Source of the DNA: Natrialba aegyptia DSM 13077
GTDB taxonomy: Archaea > Halobacteriota > Halobacteria > Halobacteriales > Natrialbaceae
Direction: 5' to 3'
Assembly: GCF_000337535.1 (NCBI RefSeq)
Contig: NZ_AOIP01000032.1
Location: 274,849-338,848, forward strand
Length of the DNA stretch: 64,000 nt
Part shown: piece after piece, positions 1-8,148 of the stretch
Numbering within the stretch: the stretch's first letter is position 1
Layout of the letters: the number at the start of each line of letters is the position of its first letter
Made by a program: the position numbers and the translations under genes
The notes under the pieces: model-generated
Told to the model about the DNA's origin: nothing
Database searches by the model: none
What the model saw: only the letters and a program-made list of their open reading frames with translations

Positions 1-1
1 C

Positions 2-76
2 GCGTGGCTCGACGCGGGAGCACGCATCGGGCTGTTCGACGTGCCCACCGAGGGACACCTGTTTACCGTCGAATAG
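2..76 (+). CDS. 3' end of an unidentified protein (partial)
   Basis: An open frame enters from the left edge and stops with TAG at 74-76, giving 24 residues ending GHLFTVE. The codons have the strong G/C third-position bias of a haloarchaeal gene, so it is probably a real carboxy terminus. It converges with the FAH-family gene on the minus strand, 15 bases away. The fragment is too short to assign a family. Confidence 0.55.
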   Translation, partial: AWLDAGARIGLFDVPTEGHLFTVE

Positions 77-91
77 CGCGCGATCACGCGA

Positions 92-829
92 TCAGGGAAT
101 ACGGACCGTGTGCTCGAGCGTCCCGACGCCTTCGACCTCGATTTCGACCGCGTCGCCGTCCGAGAGCGGGCCGACGCCCTCGGGTGTGCCGGTCGCGATC
201 ACGTCGCCGGGTTCGAGCGTGAGGTGGGTCGTGATCTCGGCGATCAGTTCCGGAATCGGGAAGATGAGTTGGTCGCGCGAGCCGTCCTGTTTCACTTCGC
301 CGTTGACTCGCGACTGCACGCGCGCGTCGTCGGGGACCTCGTCGGGCGTGGCGAGGACCGGTCCGAGCGGGGCGGACCCGTCGAAGGCCTTCCCGCGAAC
401 CCAGTTTTGCTCCTGGCGCTGATCCTCGCGGTTCGACACGTCGTTCATGCAGGTGATGCCTTCGACGACATCCATCGCGTCGGCTTGGGAGACGTGGCGA
501 CACTGCGTCCCGATGACGACGCCGAGTTCGGCTTCGTAGTCGATCCGGTCCTTGCCGGCGGGGACGGTGACGGTATCGCCGTGGCCCGCGAGGGCGTTCG
601 GCGGCTTCAAAAAGAGCATCGGGCGGTCCGGCAGGTCGGACCCCATCTCGTCGGCGTGGTCGGCGTAGTTGCGGCCGATGCAGACGATCTTCGAGGGCTC
701 ACACGGCGGGAGCACGTCGATCTCGTCGCTGTCGAGACTGTAGCTTTCGTTCGCGAAGTGAACGTGGCCGCTCTCGAACTCGCCGCGCCGGACTGCACCG
801 GCCGGGTCGCGGAATCGGACGTATTTCAT
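92..829 (-). CDS. Fumarylacetoacetate hydrolase family protein
   Basis: A 245-residue FAH-fold enzyme. Members hydrolyse or decarboxylate 2-oxo-4-ene diacids and acylpyruvates in aromatic-compound breakdown, or act as oxaloacetate decarboxylases. Seen: the motif IVCIGRNYADHADE, a metal site of the family type (DYEAELGVVIG, with a later aspartate in the MNDVSNRE stretch), KAFDGSAPLGP, and the family ending VIATGTPEGVG. I chose the ATG at 829 (MKYVRF) because an in-frame extension to 967 lacks family character and coding bias. The substrate cannot be read from the sequence. It stands alone with its own upstream gap of about 210 bases, which holds no evident gene. Confidence 0.9.
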   Translation of the reverse strand: MKYVRFRDPAGAVRRGEFESGHVHFANESYSLDSDEIDVLPPCEPSKIVCIGRNYADHADEMGSDLPDRPMLFLKPPNALAGHGDTVTVPAGKDRIDYEAELGVVIGTQCRHVSQADAMDVVEGITCMNDVSNREDQRQEQNWVRGKAFDGSAPLGPVLATPDEVPDDARVQSRVNGEVKQDGSRDQLIFPIPELIAEITTHLTLEPGDVIATGTPEGVGPLSDGDAVEIEVEGVGTLEHTVRIP

Positions 830-1039
830 GGCCGAGGGGTTGTCTCGGCGGGGCAAAAACGTTGAGGTGGCGGCGGCGCTCGCGACCGTGTCTATCGGTA
901 GACAAGAGTACGGTTGCGTTAGTCGGAACCGTCCGCGAAAATCGCGCGCTGAATACGGCGATGACATTCAGCGGACCGATTTGGCGGAGGATGTATGTCA
1001 AACAGGGCGTGGTCGCGGTCCGAACTCGAAGAGGATCCA

Positions 1040-1267
1040 CTATCGATTTACGCGTCTCAGCCCCGCCCGGACAGTGACGATCCCCACGAACAGGGCTATC
1101 GTGCCGATGACCGTCCACTGCACTGATCGTCCAGTGATCGGTTCGCAGTCTGCGACGCACAAGAGAGGACCTATCTGGACGATTCCGAGGCCTTGAACCA
1201 CCCATAAGGTCCCGAGAAGCGCCACGATGGTGCCGAAAATCGTCAATAGAGTCGCTTTCGTGTTCAT
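1040..1267 (-). CDS. Small membrane protein, two TM segments
   Basis: A 75-residue protein with two hydrophobic helices (about residues 5-28 and 49-68) joined by a loop containing two cysteines (LLCVADCEP). The start ATG lies three bases past the stop of the upstream methyltransferase, so the two are probably co-transcribed. The cysteine pair could form a disulphide outside the membrane. Family not recognised; a real gene judged from hydrophobicity pattern, codon bias and spacing. Confidence 0.6.
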   Translation of the reverse strand: MNTKATLLTIFGTIVALLGTLWVVQGLGIVQIGPLLCVADCEPITGRSVQWTVIGTIALFVGIVTVRAGLRRVNR

Positions 1268-1270
1268 GAT

Positions 1271-1990
1271 TCAGCGTGACTCCTTGAATCCATCAGCAGA
1301 TGAGATTCGGCTGTCAGTTTCGGTATGGCTCACCGGCGTGGCAGTTCCGCGCACGAAGGGCCTGGACGGACTGACACCGAGACGCAGCGTTTCGATTTCG
1401 TCGAGAGCGAAGGGGCCCGCTGCGATCCAGTCGTCCGTTCGACGGTTCAGATGACAGCCGTTGTCGATCCGTTTCCAGAGCGGTGTCACCACGTCCTGGA
1501 CGTAGCCGCGCAGCCCGTCCGACCGGACGTGTTCGAGAAAGCGGAACTCGCCGTTCGGCTTCACGACGCGGTGGACTTCCTCGAGGGCCAGCAACGGGTC
1601 CTGTACCGTACAGAACACCGCGGCGGCGATGACCACGTCGAACGTATCGTCCGCATAGGGGAGGGATTCAGCCCGTCCTGATTGCAGGTGTATGTCCAGA
1701 TCGTGGGCGGCGGCCGTTTGCTTCGCCTGCCTCCGTCTGTTGGGATCCGGTTCGAGTGCGTGCAGGCGGAGTGCCGGCTCACGCTTGACTGCCGTTTGCA
1801 GGTACGGGACCATCGCACCGCTCCCCGCGCCGAGATCCAGTATCACCCCGTCGAGTTCGCGCGCGAGATACCGCCGATGCTCGGCAAGGGCAAACCGCTC
1901 GGAGAGCGCGGCGACGATCGGATGACCGGGAGTTGGCGGTTTCGATTCCGTCCGGTCCGTGTCGGGTTTTTCAACTGTTCTGCTCGGCAT
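1271..1990 (-). CDS. Class I SAM-dependent methyltransferase
   Basis: A 239-residue methyltransferase of the UbiE/Methyltransf_11 type. The SAM-binding motif I is VILDLGAGSGAMVPYL; motif II ends in an acidic residue (LHALEPD); then DVVIAAAVFCTVQDP and the post-motif region EVHRVVKPNGEFRFLEH. The last shape is typical of enzymes acting on small lipophilic or quinone-like substrates, but the substrate is unknown. I chose ATG 1990; a GTG at 2020 is also in frame. A possible TATA element reading leftward lies near 2051-2062. It precedes a small membrane protein gene with a three-base gap. Confidence 0.88.
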   Translation of the reverse strand: MPSRTVEKPDTDRTESKPPTPGHPIVAALSERFALAEHRRYLARELDGVILDLGAGSGAMVPYLQTAVKREPALRLHALEPDPNRRRQAKQTAAAHDLDIHLQSGRAESLPYADDTFDVVIAAAVFCTVQDPLLALEEVHRVVKPNGEFRFLEHVRSDGLRGYVQDVVTPLWKRIDNGCHLNRRTDDWIAAGPFALDEIETLRLGVSPSRPFVRGTATPVSHTETDSRISSADGFKESR

Positions 1991-2187
1991 GGGTTGATGA
2001 GAGAGACGGTCCACCGACACATGCGAATAGCGCCGTACATCTGAGGCGGGTTTAAGTATGTATACTGCGTACTCTCCTTTGATGCGGCACCGGCTGCGAC
2101 AGACGAAGCCCGATCGACTCGTTACCCGACGGAGCGACTGAACGGGGTTGTCCTGAGCACGCTGGCCACAACGAACGGATCGATGGT

Positions 2188-2829
2188 ATGAGATATATTA
2201 CGATCGTCATTCCTCGGATCGACGATGAACGCTGTTCTAACGGCGAGCGCGCTTCCGATCACGCAGTAACGGGTGACGCGATTCACTACATCAACCTCTT
2301 GGATGACGGAACCGGCGTCGGACTGTACCAACTCCGTGGTGACTTCGAACGGAACGCGGACGCATTGGAGGCGAGTCCGGACGTGCTGGCTTGCGAAACG
2401 TCCGAGGCGTCGGACGGACTCGTCTACCTCCATTTTCGAGCGACTGCTCTCATGACCGACCTCCTCGGTATCTTCCGACAGTACGAGATCGTCGTGGACT
2501 GGCCGATGGAATACACCGACCAGGGCGGACTTCGAATAACCATGCTCGGAGCGGACGAGAAGATCCGAGAGGCGATCGCAGAAATCCCCGACGGAGTTCA
2601 GATCACGCTCGAAGGGATCGGCGAGTATCACCCGGATATGCACCGGCTCGCGTCGCTGCTAACGGAACGCCAGCAAGAACTGCTGGAACTCGCGATCGAC
2701 GAGGGCTATTACGAGATGCCGCGGCGTGCGACCCTCCGCGACCTCGCGGATCGAGAGAATATCTCCGTGGGAACGGTTGGCGAGCATCTTCGGAAAATCG
2801 AAACGAAAGTGATTACGGAACTCGTCTGA
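2188..2829 (+). CDS. Bat-type helix-turn-helix transcriptional regulator
   Basis: A 213-residue protein of the bacterio-opsin-activator class common in haloarchaea. The first ~150 residues form the sensory half (no clear cofactor motif). The last ~55 residues are the HTH_10 domain: LTERQQELLELAIDEGYYEMPR followed by LRDLADRENISVGTVGEHLRKIE, in which the recognition helix is near SVGTVGEHL. It is divergent from the methyltransferase gene upstream (168-base gap) and may regulate it. Ligand and targets are unknown. The following 218 bases before the next gene hold nothing I can support. Confidence 0.88.
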   Translation: MRYITIVIPRIDDERCSNGERASDHAVTGDAIHYINLLDDGTGVGLYQLRGDFERNADALEASPDVLACETSEASDGLVYLHFRATALMTDLLGIFRQYEIVVDWPMEYTDQGGLRITMLGADEKIREAIAEIPDGVQITLEGIGEYHPDMHRLASLLTERQQELLELAIDEGYYEMPRRATLRDLADRENISVGTVGEHLRKIETKVITELV

Positions 2830-3047
2830 CACCGATCTCGGTCAACGAGACAGTCATCTCAACACATCCGCCTCGATACGGCTGGAAAAGCCTCTCGACG
2901 CGGAGAATCGGTCCGGATTCGGACGCGGAGAACTCGAAGTACCGACCGCCACGAACCGAGTCGACTCCGATAAACGCGAGTGACGTTCCGCCGCCGATAG
3001 CACCGAGACTACGGGTGCTACACCCTTCATCGTGGGAGTGCTCTCGC

Positions 3048-3896
3048 TCACACGTACGCAGCGAGTTCAGCGGAGGCCTCGCGGGCGGCCCGGTCGGGGT
3101 CGTCGGGATGGGTGTAGAGTTCGAGCGTCGCGAAGCCGTCGTAGCCGATGTCGTCGAGCGCGTCGAAGATGGCGCGAAAGTCGAGGTCGCCCTCGCCCGG
3201 AATCCGGTGATAGTGTTTGCCGCGACGGCCGCCGACGATGTCCTCCAGGTGGATGCCGGTGATCGCGCCGGCGCTGCGGCGAATGCTTTCGGTCGGGTCT
3301 TCGCCGTAGACGGCGGCGTGGCCGAGGTCGAGGTTGACGCCGAGCCCGTCGCGGTCGAGATCGTCGATCAGCGCGAGGGTTTCGTCGGTGTTTTCGATCA
3401 AGAGTTCGGGCTCGAACTCGATACCCACGTCGATTCCCATCGGTTCGGCGTAGTCGAGGATCTCGTGCAGCGACTCGTGAAGGTACTCGCGGGCTTCCTC
3501 GGGCGGGGTTCCCGGAAGCGGTCGTCCGGTCGCGAGACAGACCGCGGGCGCGTCGACCGCGTCGGCCAGGTCGATGGCGCGCTTCGTGTAGTCGATGCGC
3601 CACTCGCGAGCGTCCGCGTCGGCCCGGATGACGCTCGGCTCGAAGAACGACGACGGCGGGGCATCGTCGTAGTACCCCGTCGCCGTGTTCGCGTTGATGT
3701 TCGACACCGCGAGTTCAGTTTCGTCGAGTGTATCACGGAGGTCGATCCGGGCCGCGTCGCTGAACTCGGGGAAGTACGCGTGGGGTTCGTCGCCGAGGAG
3801 TTCGACGCCGGCGTAGTCGTGGTCTGCGATGTGGCGGATCGCGTCGGACAGCGAGTAGTGCGTGTAGGCGTTCGTCGAGAAGGCGAGGTCGACCAT
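3048..3896 (-). CDS. EboE-like sugar phosphate isomerase/epimerase (TIM barrel), copy 1
   Basis: A 282-residue protein of the xylose isomerase/AP endonuclease 2 superfamily. Seen: start MVDLAFSTNAYTHYSLSDAI, GYAGVELLGDEPHAYFPEF, the metal-site segments GIEFEPELLIENTDE, GVNLDLGHAAVYGEDP, TGIHLEDIVG and the closing FATLELYTHP. It closely resembles the protein at 4971-5801 in all these blocks, so the two are paralogues. ATG 3896 was chosen by that alignment; the in-frame extension upstream is arginine-rich shadow. It lies 107 bases downstream of the EboC-like gene on the same strand, so it probably ends the same operon. It may isomerise or epimerise a sugar or cyclitol precursor, but this is inference. 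Confidence 0.85.
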   Translation of the reverse strand: MVDLAFSTNAYTHYSLSDAIRHIADHDYAGVELLGDEPHAYFPEFSDAARIDLRDTLDETELAVSNINANTATGYYDDAPPSSFFEPSVIRADADAREWRIDYTKRAIDLADAVDAPAVCLATGRPLPGTPPEEAREYLHESLHEILDYAEPMGIDVGIEFEPELLIENTDETLALIDDLDRDGLGVNLDLGHAAVYGEDPTESIRRSAGAITGIHLEDIVGGRRGKHYHRIPGEGDLDFRAIFDALDDIGYDGFATLELYTHPDDPDRAAREASAELAAYV

Positions 3897-4003
3897 GGGC
3901 GGGGTACACCGATGGGTTACTAAGGGGTTTGTGCGGGGTGTGCAGGGATGGTATGACGGGGAACGAGTCGAGGGTGGCCAGGGTGGAATTGCGAGATTAC
4001 GTG

Positions 4004-4969
4004 TCACGTGACATCGAACACGCGCGCGAGGCCGACCGCCGGGACGAGAAACGCGCCGGCGAGGAGTCCCCAGCCGAGTCCGGCCACGGTGGCGAAGGCC
4101 GCGTCGAGGAGGACGAGCCCGAGCACGCAGGCACCGACCGCGGGGCCGACGGTCGCCGGAACGGGATCCGCGTAGGCGGCGCGAAGCGGGCGGCCGACCC
4201 ACCAGCAGAAGGCGACGGCGAAGGCGACGGCCGCCGCGGTTTCGAGCGGCGGCGGCCGAACGGCGACGAGAAGTCGGACGAGAACCGCGAGCGCCGCGAG
4301 CGCGCCCGCGGCGGCGACGACGACCGCGTCCCTGTTCCCACCCTCGGTCTCGCGCGCCGCCATGAACGTTACGGCGGCGATGTAGGCGACGACGACCGCC
4401 GGGACGGCGAGCAGCGTCGGCCCGAGTTCAGTCAGACCCGGGTCGCCCGCCCCAGCGGTCGCTCCGGTGACGCCGAGGAGGACGTTCAGCCCGCGAGTCG
4501 TCCCCATCGCGAGAAAGCCCGCAGCCGTGCCCTTGAGCGCGCCGTCGTAGAGAACGATCGCACCGGCGAGCGCAGCGGCGACGGCCGCGGCCGTGGCCCC
4601 GGCGACGCCGAACGCGACGGCGACGGCCACGACCAGGAGTGCGGCACCGAATCCGAACGCGCTCCGGCGGGAGATGCGGCCGGACGGGATCGGGCGCTCG
4701 GGGCGCTCGCGGGCGTCGATCGGCGCGTCGAACGCATCGTTGAGCGTCGTCCCGGCGGCGTATAGCAGGACGGAGACGACGGCGAGGCCCGCGCCGGTTG
4801 GAATTGCGAGTTCAGCACCGGCGACCGAGGCGAGTGCCGCGCCGAGGACGACATCGGACGGAGCGGTAAAGAGGTTCGGAACGCGAACCAGTTCGGCGAT
4901 ATCGGCGAGGGTCGGGCGGAGCGAGCGGTCGCGCGCGTCGTCGTTGCAATCGACGCCGCCGCCGACCAC
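4004..4969 (-). CDS. UbiA-family prenyltransferase, EboC-like
   Basis: A 321-residue polytopic membrane protein with about eight or nine hydrophobic segments. UbiA enzymes join a polyprenyl diphosphate to an acceptor in the membrane. The first aspartate-rich motif is present (NDAFDAPID near residues 80-88, followed by ERPERPIPSG). The usual second DxxxD motif is replaced by an AARETEGG stretch, and the YDGALKG and MGTTRGLNVLLG blocks are the form I know from EboC proteins rather than DGGGP synthases. The start is a GTG at 4969, one base past the stop of the upstream EboE-like gene, so translation is likely coupled. Activity is unproven because the second motif is atypical. Confidence 0.85.
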   Translation of the reverse strand: MVGGGVDCNDDARDRSLRPTLADIAELVRVPNLFTAPSDVVLGAALASVAGAELAIPTGAGLAVVSVLLYAAGTTLNDAFDAPIDARERPERPIPSGRISRRSAFGFGAALLVVAVAVAFGVAGATAAAVAAALAGAIVLYDGALKGTAAGFLAMGTTRGLNVLLGVTGATAGAGDPGLTELGPTLLAVPAVVVAYIAAVTFMAARETEGGNRDAVVVAAAGALAALAVLVRLLVAVRPPPLETAAAVAFAVAFCWWVGRPLRAAYADPVPATVGPAVGACVLGLVLLDAAFATVAGLGWGLLAGAFLVPAVGLARVFDVT

Positions 4970-4970
4970 C

Positions 4971-5801
4971 CTACGCCCACCCGCGTTCCTCGAGGTACGC
5001 CATCGCCCCGCGGGCGGTCTCGACCGGCGTCTCCTCGTAGGGATAGAGTTCGATCGTGACGAAGCCGTCGTAGCCGCGGTCGTCGAGTTCGCCGAGGAAC
5101 CCGTCGATGTCCATCGACCCCTCGCCGAGTTGGGTGTGTTCGTGCCGGCGGTCCGCGGGAATGTCCTCCAGGTGGTAGTGAGTCGTGAACTCGTCGAGGT
5201 CCGCGACCAGCGCGGTGGGGTCCTCGCCGACGCAGTAGAGGTGCCCGGCGTCGAAGTTACACCGGACGCGCTCCGAGTCGATGCGCGCGACCAGGTCGAA
5301 GAACTCGTCGGACGTTTCGATCAGGAGGTCGGGTTCGGGTTCGACCATGACGTCGACGCCGACTGCCTCGGCGCGCTCCGCGACCTCGCGGAGGCCGTCG
5401 ACGAACGTGTCCGTGGCCCACTCGCGGGATTTCCCCTCGGGAATCGGGCCGCCGGGTTCGATCGAAATGTGGGGCGCGCCGAGGTCGGCGGCGGTATCGA
5501 GCGCCGCGAGGGTGTAGTCGATCCGCTCGCGGCGGTAGTCCGCGTCGGGTTCGATAAACGAGGGGTGGTGAAAGTCCTCGATCGCCGTCAGCATGAACGC
5601 GTTCGCGTTGCTGATGGCGATGTCGTTGTCGTCGAGGACGGTGCGGACGCGTGCGACCTCCTCTTCGGTCGCGTTCGGCGGGTAGAGGTGAGGCTCGTCG
5701 AGCAAGATTTCGACGCCATCGTAGCCCGCGGCGGCGAGTTCTTCGATCGCGTCCTCGAGTTGGTACTCCCTGAAGGCGTTGGTGGAGAAGCCAAACTGCA
5801 T
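4971..5801 (-). CDS. EboE-like sugar phosphate isomerase/epimerase (TIM barrel), copy 2
   Basis: A 276-residue TIM-barrel protein, paralogous to 3048-3896. Landmarks: MQFGFSTNAFREYQLEDAI, GYDGVEILLDEPHLYPP, the probable metal ligands in DVMVEPEPDLLIE, RCNFDAGHLYCVGEDP and THYHLEDIPADRRHEH, and FVTIELYPYEE near the end. Blocks of this shape are typical of divalent-metal isomerases/epimerases of the xylose isomerase-like family, which includes EboE. It sits between the TatD-like gene (three-base gap upstream) and the EboC-like gene (one-base gap downstream), a tight operon. Substrate unknown. Confidence 0.88.
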   Translation of the reverse strand: MQFGFSTNAFREYQLEDAIEELAAAGYDGVEILLDEPHLYPPNATEEEVARVRTVLDDNDIAISNANAFMLTAIEDFHHPSFIEPDADYRRERIDYTLAALDTAADLGAPHISIEPGGPIPEGKSREWATDTFVDGLREVAERAEAVGVDVMVEPEPDLLIETSDEFFDLVARIDSERVRCNFDAGHLYCVGEDPTALVADLDEFTTHYHLEDIPADRRHEHTQLGEGSMDIDGFLGELDDRGYDGFVTIELYPYEETPVETARGAMAYLEERGWA

Positions 5802-5804
5802 GGG

Positions 5805-6605
5805 TCAGGCCTCGTACTCGAAGTTCGGCGACTGCTCGAAGAACTCGTAGGGGTTCTCGAAGACGACTTTGCGGACCTCCTCGCGGTCCCATCCCCGGTC
5901 GATCATCTCGTCGCGGGCCTTGGGAACCGCGAGCGGGTCCGACGGGTCCCAGTCGGCGGCGCTGTTGAAGATCATGTTGTCGGTGCCGTACTCCTCCAGG
6001 AGGTCGATCGCCGCATCGGCCTCGATCTTGCCGGGGTAGAGGGTAAAGCCGATCCAGCAGTCGGTCCGCGCGGAGATATCGATCGTGTGCTCCGTGTTGT
6101 GGTCGATGATGATCCGGTCCTGGGTGACGCCCATCTCTTCGATGATCTCGACGATGCGCTCGGTACCGGCCGGCTTGTCGGTGTGGGGGGTGTGGACGAT
6201 GACGGGGAGGTCGCGGTTCTCGGCGATCTCGAGTTGTTCGCGGAAGGCCCACTCCTCGTCGTCGGTCACCTGGTCGAAGCCGATCTCGCCGACGCCGACG
6301 ACGGGGTCGCGATCCAAGTACTCGGGGATGCGCTCGAGGACCTCCTCGGCCATGTCCCGATAGTTCGCCTCCTTCGGTTCGAGTCCGATCGTGACGTAGT
6401 GGTCCACGTTCGCCGTCCGCTCGGCGCGATCGGTCTCGTGCCCGATGATCTGTTCGAAGTAATCGAAAAACGCACCCGCGTGATGCTTGTCCTGCCCGCT
6501 CCAGAACGCCGGCTCGATGCAGCACTCGATGCCGGCGCGACGCGCCCGTTTGTAGTCGTCCGCGGCGCGTGACACCATGTGCATGTGCGGGTCGATAATG
6601 CGCAT
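5805..6605 (-). CDS. TatD-like metal-dependent hydrolase, EboB-like
   Basis: A 266-residue amidohydrolase-fold protein. Metal ligands are visible: the HxH pair in IDPHMHMVS, the glutamate in VGVGEIGFD, histidines in LPVIVHTPH and IIIDHNTEH, and a late aspartate in FNSAADWDP. This is the TatD pattern, though the protein is shaped like the EboB branch rather than the DNase TatD (for example the ECCIEPAFWSG segment). It is the first gene of the leftward ebo-like operon (5805, 4971, 4004, probably 3048), divergent from the inositol-3-phosphate synthase gene across a 301-base gap. Role in the pathway is unproven. Confidence 0.87.
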   Translation of the reverse strand: MRIIDPHMHMVSRAADDYKRARRAGIECCIEPAFWSGQDKHHAGAFFDYFEQIIGHETDRAERTANVDHYVTIGLEPKEANYRDMAEEVLERIPEYLDRDPVVGVGEIGFDQVTDDEEWAFREQLEIAENRDLPVIVHTPHTDKPAGTERIVEIIEEMGVTQDRIIIDHNTEHTIDISARTDCWIGFTLYPGKIEADAAIDLLEEYGTDNMIFNSAADWDPSDPLAVPKARDEMIDRGWDREEVRKVVFENPYEFFEQSPNFEYEA

Positions 6606-6906
6606 AACCGCAGTACGGCGATGACTCGCTTTTGGGATGTCGGTCGTTCACACGAGCAACCTCCCGTTGTCCCTGAATGACGGTGGCGCGACTCGCGGGG
6701 AATATCGTGTTACGAACGCTCAATACGGGTTTACGCGTGCTACGCCGGGCATAACAAAAGCCGTGCCGAACGGAGGGCTTCCGGATGACCGACCACTCCC
6801 GGTCGCCGTCGACGAACTCGCGACCGATCGCGCGACGATCGCCGCGGACCGCTGGAGAACTCGACAGAACGAATCGTGCCCGACCGTCGACCCTCGGCGG
6901 GGCCAA
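6606..6906. promoter_or_regulatory. Divergent intergenic region between the two arms of the ebo-like cluster
   Basis: These 301 bases separate the leftward operon starting at 6605 from the rightward genes starting at 6907, so both promoters should lie here. A protein frame runs through it in phase with the synthase gene (from 6637), but its residues do not look like part of the enzyme and I take it as untranslated or shadow. The stretch near 6700-6755 is the most AT-rich (GGGAATATCGTGTTAC and CATAACAAAAG). I could not settle exact TATA elements. Confidence 0.4.
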
Positions 6907-8148
6907 ATGACCGCCGAGTCACCGTCCCGGGACGAGCCGGCCCAGCCGACGAACGCGGAGCGAATCGGCGTCTGGCTCGTCGGTGCGCGTGGGAACGTCG
7001 CAACCATGTCGATCGTCGGCGCTCGGGCGATCGCGACCGGTCGCGCCGAGACGACCGGCATGGTTACCGAGCGCGAACCCGTCTCGAGCCTCGAGCTGCC
7101 GCCCGTTTCGGCGTTCGTCTTTGGCGGCCACGACATCGACCCGACCTCGCTCGTCGACCAGGCCGAGCGCCAGTGCGAGCGAAACGGCGTCCCCGACGAG
7201 GAGACGCTCGCAAGCGTCCGCGACGACCTCGCCGCCGTGGACGAGCGCATCGAAGTCGGCACGGCGGTAAACTGCGGGGCCGCCGTCACGGACGACAGCG
7301 ACCACCTCGATCGCGAACTCGCGATACGAACCGTCGTCGACCAGATCCACGACGACTACGAGTCCTTCCGGACCGCCCACGAGATCGATCGACTCGTCGT
7401 CGTCAACGTCGCCTCCACCGAACCCGAACTCGCCTCGCCGGACCGATACGATACCCGCGAGGCGCTCGAGGACGCCATCGATTCGGACGATCGCGACCTG
7501 CCTGCGAGCGTCCTCTACGCCTACGCCGCGATCGACGCGGGCCACCCCTTCATCAACTTCACGCCGAGCACGGGCAACGCCCTCGGCGGGATCCGAGAAC
7601 TCGCCGTCGACCGCGGGGTGCCACACGTGGGCCGCGACGCCAAGACCGGCGAGACGCTGGTCAAGTCCGCGCTCGCGCCGATGTTCGCCGGCCGCAATCT
7701 GAACGTGCTCTCCTGGGAGGGCCACAACATCCTCGGCAACAAGGACGGCCTCGTGCTGGAGGACGAGGAAAACGCCGCCGGCAAACTGTCGAGCAAGGGT
7801 GACGTGCTCGAATCCATCCTGCCCGATGTCGGCCACAACCGCGTCCGGATCGACTACACGCCCTCGCTCGCGGACTGGAAGACCGCCTGGGACTACATCC
7901 ATTTCGAGGGCTTTCTGAACACCGAAATGACGATGCAGTTCACCTGGGAGGGCTCGGACTCGGCCCTGGCCGCGCCGCTCGTGCTCGATCTGGTCCGACT
8001 GATCGTCCACGCCGACGAGTTCGGCGAGGGCGGCTTCCAACCGCACCTGGCGTCGTTCTTCAAGGCCCCGATCGGCGTCGACGAACACGACTTCTCGGCG
8101 CAACTGCACTGGCTGTACGAGTACGCCGCTCGCCACAGTGACGTATGA
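6907..8148 (+). CDS. Inositol-3-phosphate synthase (myo-inositol-1-phosphate synthase family)
   Basis: A 413-residue NAD-dependent cyclase that converts glucose 6-phosphate to inositol 3-phosphate (same compound as L-myo-inositol 1-phosphate). Seen: the NAD-binding start GVWLVGARGNVATM near residue 20, FINFTPSTGNALGG, GETLVKSALAPMFAGRNL, the family signature SWEGHNILGNKDGLVL, and the late block MQFTWEGSDSALAAPLVLDLVRL. ATG 6907 was chosen because it begins just before the Rossmann strand; the longer frame to 6637 adds 90 atypical residues. The stop overlaps the start of the next gene by four bases (ATGA), so translation is coupled to the EboF-like gene. Products could feed inositol lipids or, as I propose, the ebo-like pathway. 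Confidence 0.92.
   Translation: MTAESPSRDEPAQPTNAERIGVWLVGARGNVATMSIVGARAIATGRAETTGMVTEREPVSSLELPPVSAFVFGGHDIDPTSLVDQAERQCERNGVPDEETLASVRDDLAAVDERIEVGTAVNCGAAVTDDSDHLDRELAIRTVVDQIHDDYESFRTAHEIDRLVVVNVASTEPELASPDRYDTREALEDAIDSDDRDLPASVLYAYAAIDAGHPFINFTPSTGNALGGIRELAVDRGVPHVGRDAKTGETLVKSALAPMFAGRNLNVLSWEGHNILGNKDGLVLEDEENAAGKLSSKGDVLESILPDVGHNRVRIDYTPSLADWKTAWDYIHFEGFLNTEMTMQFTWEGSDSALAAPLVLDLVRLIVHADEFGEGGFQPHLASFFKAPIGVDEHDFSAQLHWLYEYAARHSDV

Noticed and set aside
2391..3923. Long plus-strand frame of 510 residues
   Set aside because: Arginine- and valine-rich shadow running over the 3' part of the Bat-type gene and opposite the TIM-barrel gene; no domain, and real coding bias lies in the other frames.
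4593..6572. 659-residue plus-strand frame opposite the ebo-like operon
   Set aside because: Antisense shadow typical of GC-rich DNA; contains no family motif and covers three well supported minus-strand genes.
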